Source of the DNA: CBDUEF01 sp018063485
GTDB lineage: Bacteria; Pseudomonadota; Alphaproteobacteria; Rhodobacterales; Rhodobacteraceae
NCBI GenBank assembly: GCA_037045435.1
Contig: JBAOID010000005.1
Span: 1 to 54,173 of the forward strand
Length of the DNA stretch: 54,173 nt
Reading direction: 5' to 3'
Position numbers and translations under genes: made by a program. Each line of letters starts with the position of its first letter. Position 1 is the stretch's first letter. Positions 53,292-54,173 of the stretch are shown here, piece after piece. Under the pieces are notes generated by a model that was given only the letters and a program-made list of their open reading frames with translations, was not told the DNA's origin and did no database searches.

Positions 53292-53319
53292 TTAACCATT
53301 GACCGCCAAAGTCATTAAC
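53292..53319 (+). promoter_or_regulatory. Possible CtrA half-sites upstream of ctrA
   Basis: TTAACCAT (53292-53299) matches the known CtrA half-site, and a second TTAAC lies at 53315-53319, 31 nt before the ctrA start. The spacing is longer than the classical TTAA-N7-TTAA, so these may be two independent half-sites used in autoregulation. The call rests on motif match alone. Confidence 0.45.
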
Positions 53320-53349
53320 GAACAAGGGCCGCAGACGGAGAACTGAAAG

Positions 53350-54063
53350 ATGCAAATCCTATTGGTTGAGGATGATCCCACCACATCACGCAGCATTGAA
53401 TTGATGCTTACCCATGCCAATCTGAACGTCTATTGTACCGATCTGGGTGAGGATGGCATAGATCTTGCCAAACTCTATGATTATGATCTGATCCTGCTGG
53501 ACCTGAATCTTCCAGACATGAGCGGGCATGAGGTGCTGCGCCAATTGCGGCTTGCGCGGGTGGAAACGCCAATTCTGATTCTGTCCGGCTCTGATGATAC
53601 CGAAAGCAAAATCAAGGGCTTCGGCTTTGGGGCCGATGATTACCTGACCAAACCCTTCCATCGTGAGGAATTGGTGGCCCGCATCCACGCCATCATCCGC
53701 CGCTCAAAGGGGCACAGCCAATCCGTCATCCGAACCGGGCAGGTCAATGTGAACCTTGACGCCAAGACGGTCGATGTCGAAGGCAAGACGGTGCATCTGA
53801 CCGGTAAGGAATATCAGATGCTGGAGCTGCTTTCCCTGCGCAAAGGCACCACCCTGACCAAGGAAATGTTTCTCAATCACCTTTACGGCGGCATGGACGA
53901 ACCCGAGCTGAAAATCATCGACGTGTTCATCTGCAAGTTGCGCAAGAAGCTGGCCGAAGCGACCTCGGGAGCGAATTACATCGAAACGGTCTGGGGCCGT
54001 GGCTATGTGCTTCGTGAACCCACTCCGCTCGCCGGACAATCGCGTCTTGCCGCCAGTGCCTGA
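53350..54063 (+). CDS. ctrA: Cell-cycle response regulator CtrA
   Basis: A 237-residue OmpR-family response regulator. The receiver domain (1-120) has the acidic pocket E7/D8/D9 and phospho-acceptor D51 (LILLDLNLPDMSG). The DNA-binding winged helix (about 135-225) has LTGKEYQMLELLSLRKGTTLTKEMFLNHLYGGMDEPELKIIDVFICKLRKKL-type sequence, which is diagnostic for CtrA. In Rhodobacterales CtrA controls motility, gene-transfer-agent and quorum-related genes rather than being essential. A GGAG site precedes the ATG. Confidence 0.97.
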   Translation: MQILLVEDDPTTSRSIELMLTHANLNVYCTDLGEDGIDLAKLYDYDLILLDLNLPDMSGHEVLRQLRLARVETPILILSGSDDTESKIKGFGFGADDYLTKPFHREELVARIHAIIRRSKGHSQSVIRTGQVNVNLDAKTVDVEGKTVHLTGKEYQMLELLSLRKGTTLTKEMFLNHLYGGMDEPELKIIDVFICKLRKKLAEATSGANYIETVWGRGYVLREPTPLAGQSRLAASA

Positions 54064-54135
54064 TTTTTGCCGAGGGTCTGGCTTTACGCCGCCCGCCCAA
54101 GGCCCTACCTTCTGCCCGCAAGGAATGAGGGTGAG

Positions 54136-54173
54136 ATGCTGGAAAAAAAACCGGTCGCGGATCTGACAGAGGC
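54136..54173 (+). CDS. Start of a gene resembling NAD+-dependent DNA ligase LigA (cut by window edge)
   Basis: An ATG at 54136 follows GAGGGTGAG and reads MLEKKPVADLTEA to the window edge. PVxxLTEA is how many Rhodobacterales LigA proteins begin, but twelve residues are too few for a firm call. The 72 nt between ctrA and this start show no terminator. Confidence 0.35.
   Translation, partial: MLEKKPVADLTE

Overview
The window looks like a chromosomal segment of an alphaproteobacterium of the order Rhodobacterales (Rhodobacter/Roseobacter group). This rests on a CtrA/SciP pair, the cobA-DUF2849-cysI-cysH-DUF934-fpr sulfite-reduction cluster, the pyrH-to-lpxB envelope operon with lpxI instead of lpxH, an infC gene with a non-AUG start, and high-GC codon use. 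It is mostly core genome, with one short accessory stretch (about 12.5-18.9 kb) that carries an insertion sequence. I saw no tRNA, rRNA or CRISPR array.

Layout. 1-6.7 kb (minus strand): cvpA (cut by the window edge), radA, a PqiA-like protein, a coiled-coil membrane protein, an unknown protein, the mlaF/mlaE lipid-transport ABC pair and alr. 6.8-8.7 kb (plus): a P1B-4-type metal-exporting ATPase. 8.8-12.4 kb (minus): dnaB, pyrE, pyrC. 12.5-18.9 kb: an LprI-like secreted protein, a hydrolase-fold-like unknown, a glycosyltransferase, an IS110/IS1111-type element, and an OmpA-family protein with a long Ala-Asp-Gln repeat. 19-20.2 kb: infC and a small Ala-rich membrane-anchored protein. 20.2-25.6 kb: the assimilatory sulfate/sulfite reduction genes with a divergent Lrp-type regulator. 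25.6-31.2 kb: cytochrome P450 with a DMT exporter, tpiA, an A-type Fe-S carrier, SufT, ssb and a lytic transglycosylase. 31.2-38.7 kb: a peptide-type ABC importer (fused ATPases, two permeases, Tat-exported binding protein) with an AraC regulator. 38.8-51.7 kb: miaA, then pyrH-frr-uppS-cdsA-dxr-rseP-bamA-skp-fabZ-lpxA-lpxI-lpxB, which joins isoprenoid carrier synthesis, phospholipid synthesis, outer-membrane protein assembly and lipid A synthesis. 51.7-54.2 kb: mnmA, sciP, ctrA and the first codons of a gene that looks like ligA.

A dominant feature is single-base frameshifts. I count at least 19 outside the repeat region, in dnaB, pyrE, pyrC, a glycosyltransferase, fpr, a DUF2849 gene, cobA, dppC, bamA, lpxA and lpxB. 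Removing or adding the indicated bases restores a continuous reading frame of normal family length in each case. Several of these genes are essential in bacteria, so I read the frameshifts as sequencing or consensus errors and annotate the genes as functional CDSs.

The most interesting candidate is the IS110/IS1111-type element. It has 17-bp inverted repeats (15 of 17 matching), a DEDD/serine recombinase, and a 249-nt noncoding right end where a guide (bridge/seek) RNA is expected. I found no convincing wholly new multi-gene system.
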